A stretch of 5,933 bases of DNA from Desulfobacterales bacterium (GTDB lineage: Bacteria > Desulfobacterota > Desulfobacteria > Desulfobacterales > JAUCGF01), in the NCBI GenBank assembly GCA_029940345.1, contig JAOZRC010000195.1:2760-8692 (forward strand), given 5' to 3'. Each line of letters opens with the position of its first letter. Position 1 is the first letter of the stretch. This document shows, in pieces, positions 5,918 to 5,933 of this stretch. The notes below the pieces were generated by a model. That model was not told the origin of the DNA. It was given only the letters and a program-made list of their open reading frames with translations, and did not search any database. The translations under genes and the position numbers were made by a program.

Positions 5918-5933
5918 TTACGTTAGCCTTTGC

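Overview
The window looks like a chromosomal stretch from a mid-GC proteobacterium. The main evidence is a long-form glucose-6-phosphate isomerase that is co-linear with the E. coli enzyme over its whole length. A HicAB toxin-antitoxin pair, Shine-Dalgarno-led starts and abundant intergenic palindromes fit this. I cannot name the genus. Gamma- or a deltaproteobacterial-type lineage are both possible.

Layout. 1-279 is non-coding leader. 280-1344 (+) encodes a membrane-anchored alpha/beta hydrolase starting at TTG. 1416-3056 (+) is pgi, 71 bp downstream and probably on the same transcript. 3057-3638 has no gene but is packed with three unrelated types of palindromic DNA: a 33-bp hairpin right behind pgi, a 252-bp MITE-like element with 18-bp perfect terminal inverted repeats, and an inverted pair of REP-like units. 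A set of ATGAT boxes follows immediately before hicA. 3678-3890 and 3904-4332 (+) are hicA and hicB, a type II toxin-antitoxin operon. 4388-4498 (+) is a possible 36-residue secreted peptide. 4493-5863 (-) is a YihY/BrkB-family membrane protein with a C-terminal winged-helix-like extension. Its 3' end overlaps that of the small ORF by 6 bp. A third REP-like unit lies at 5891-5917 in the leader of the yihY-family gene.

How it fits together. pgi is core metabolism (fructose-6-phosphate / glucose-6-phosphate interconversion). The hydrolase and the YihY-family protein are envelope-associated but have no visible functional link to pgi. HicAB is an accessory self-regulating module placed beside a repeat-rich gap, which suggests that the pgi-yihY interval has accepted insertions. 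I see no phage genes, transposase, CRISPR, tRNA or rRNA. The proteins belong to known families, so the least explained material here is the non-coding repeats and the tiny signal-peptide ORF.
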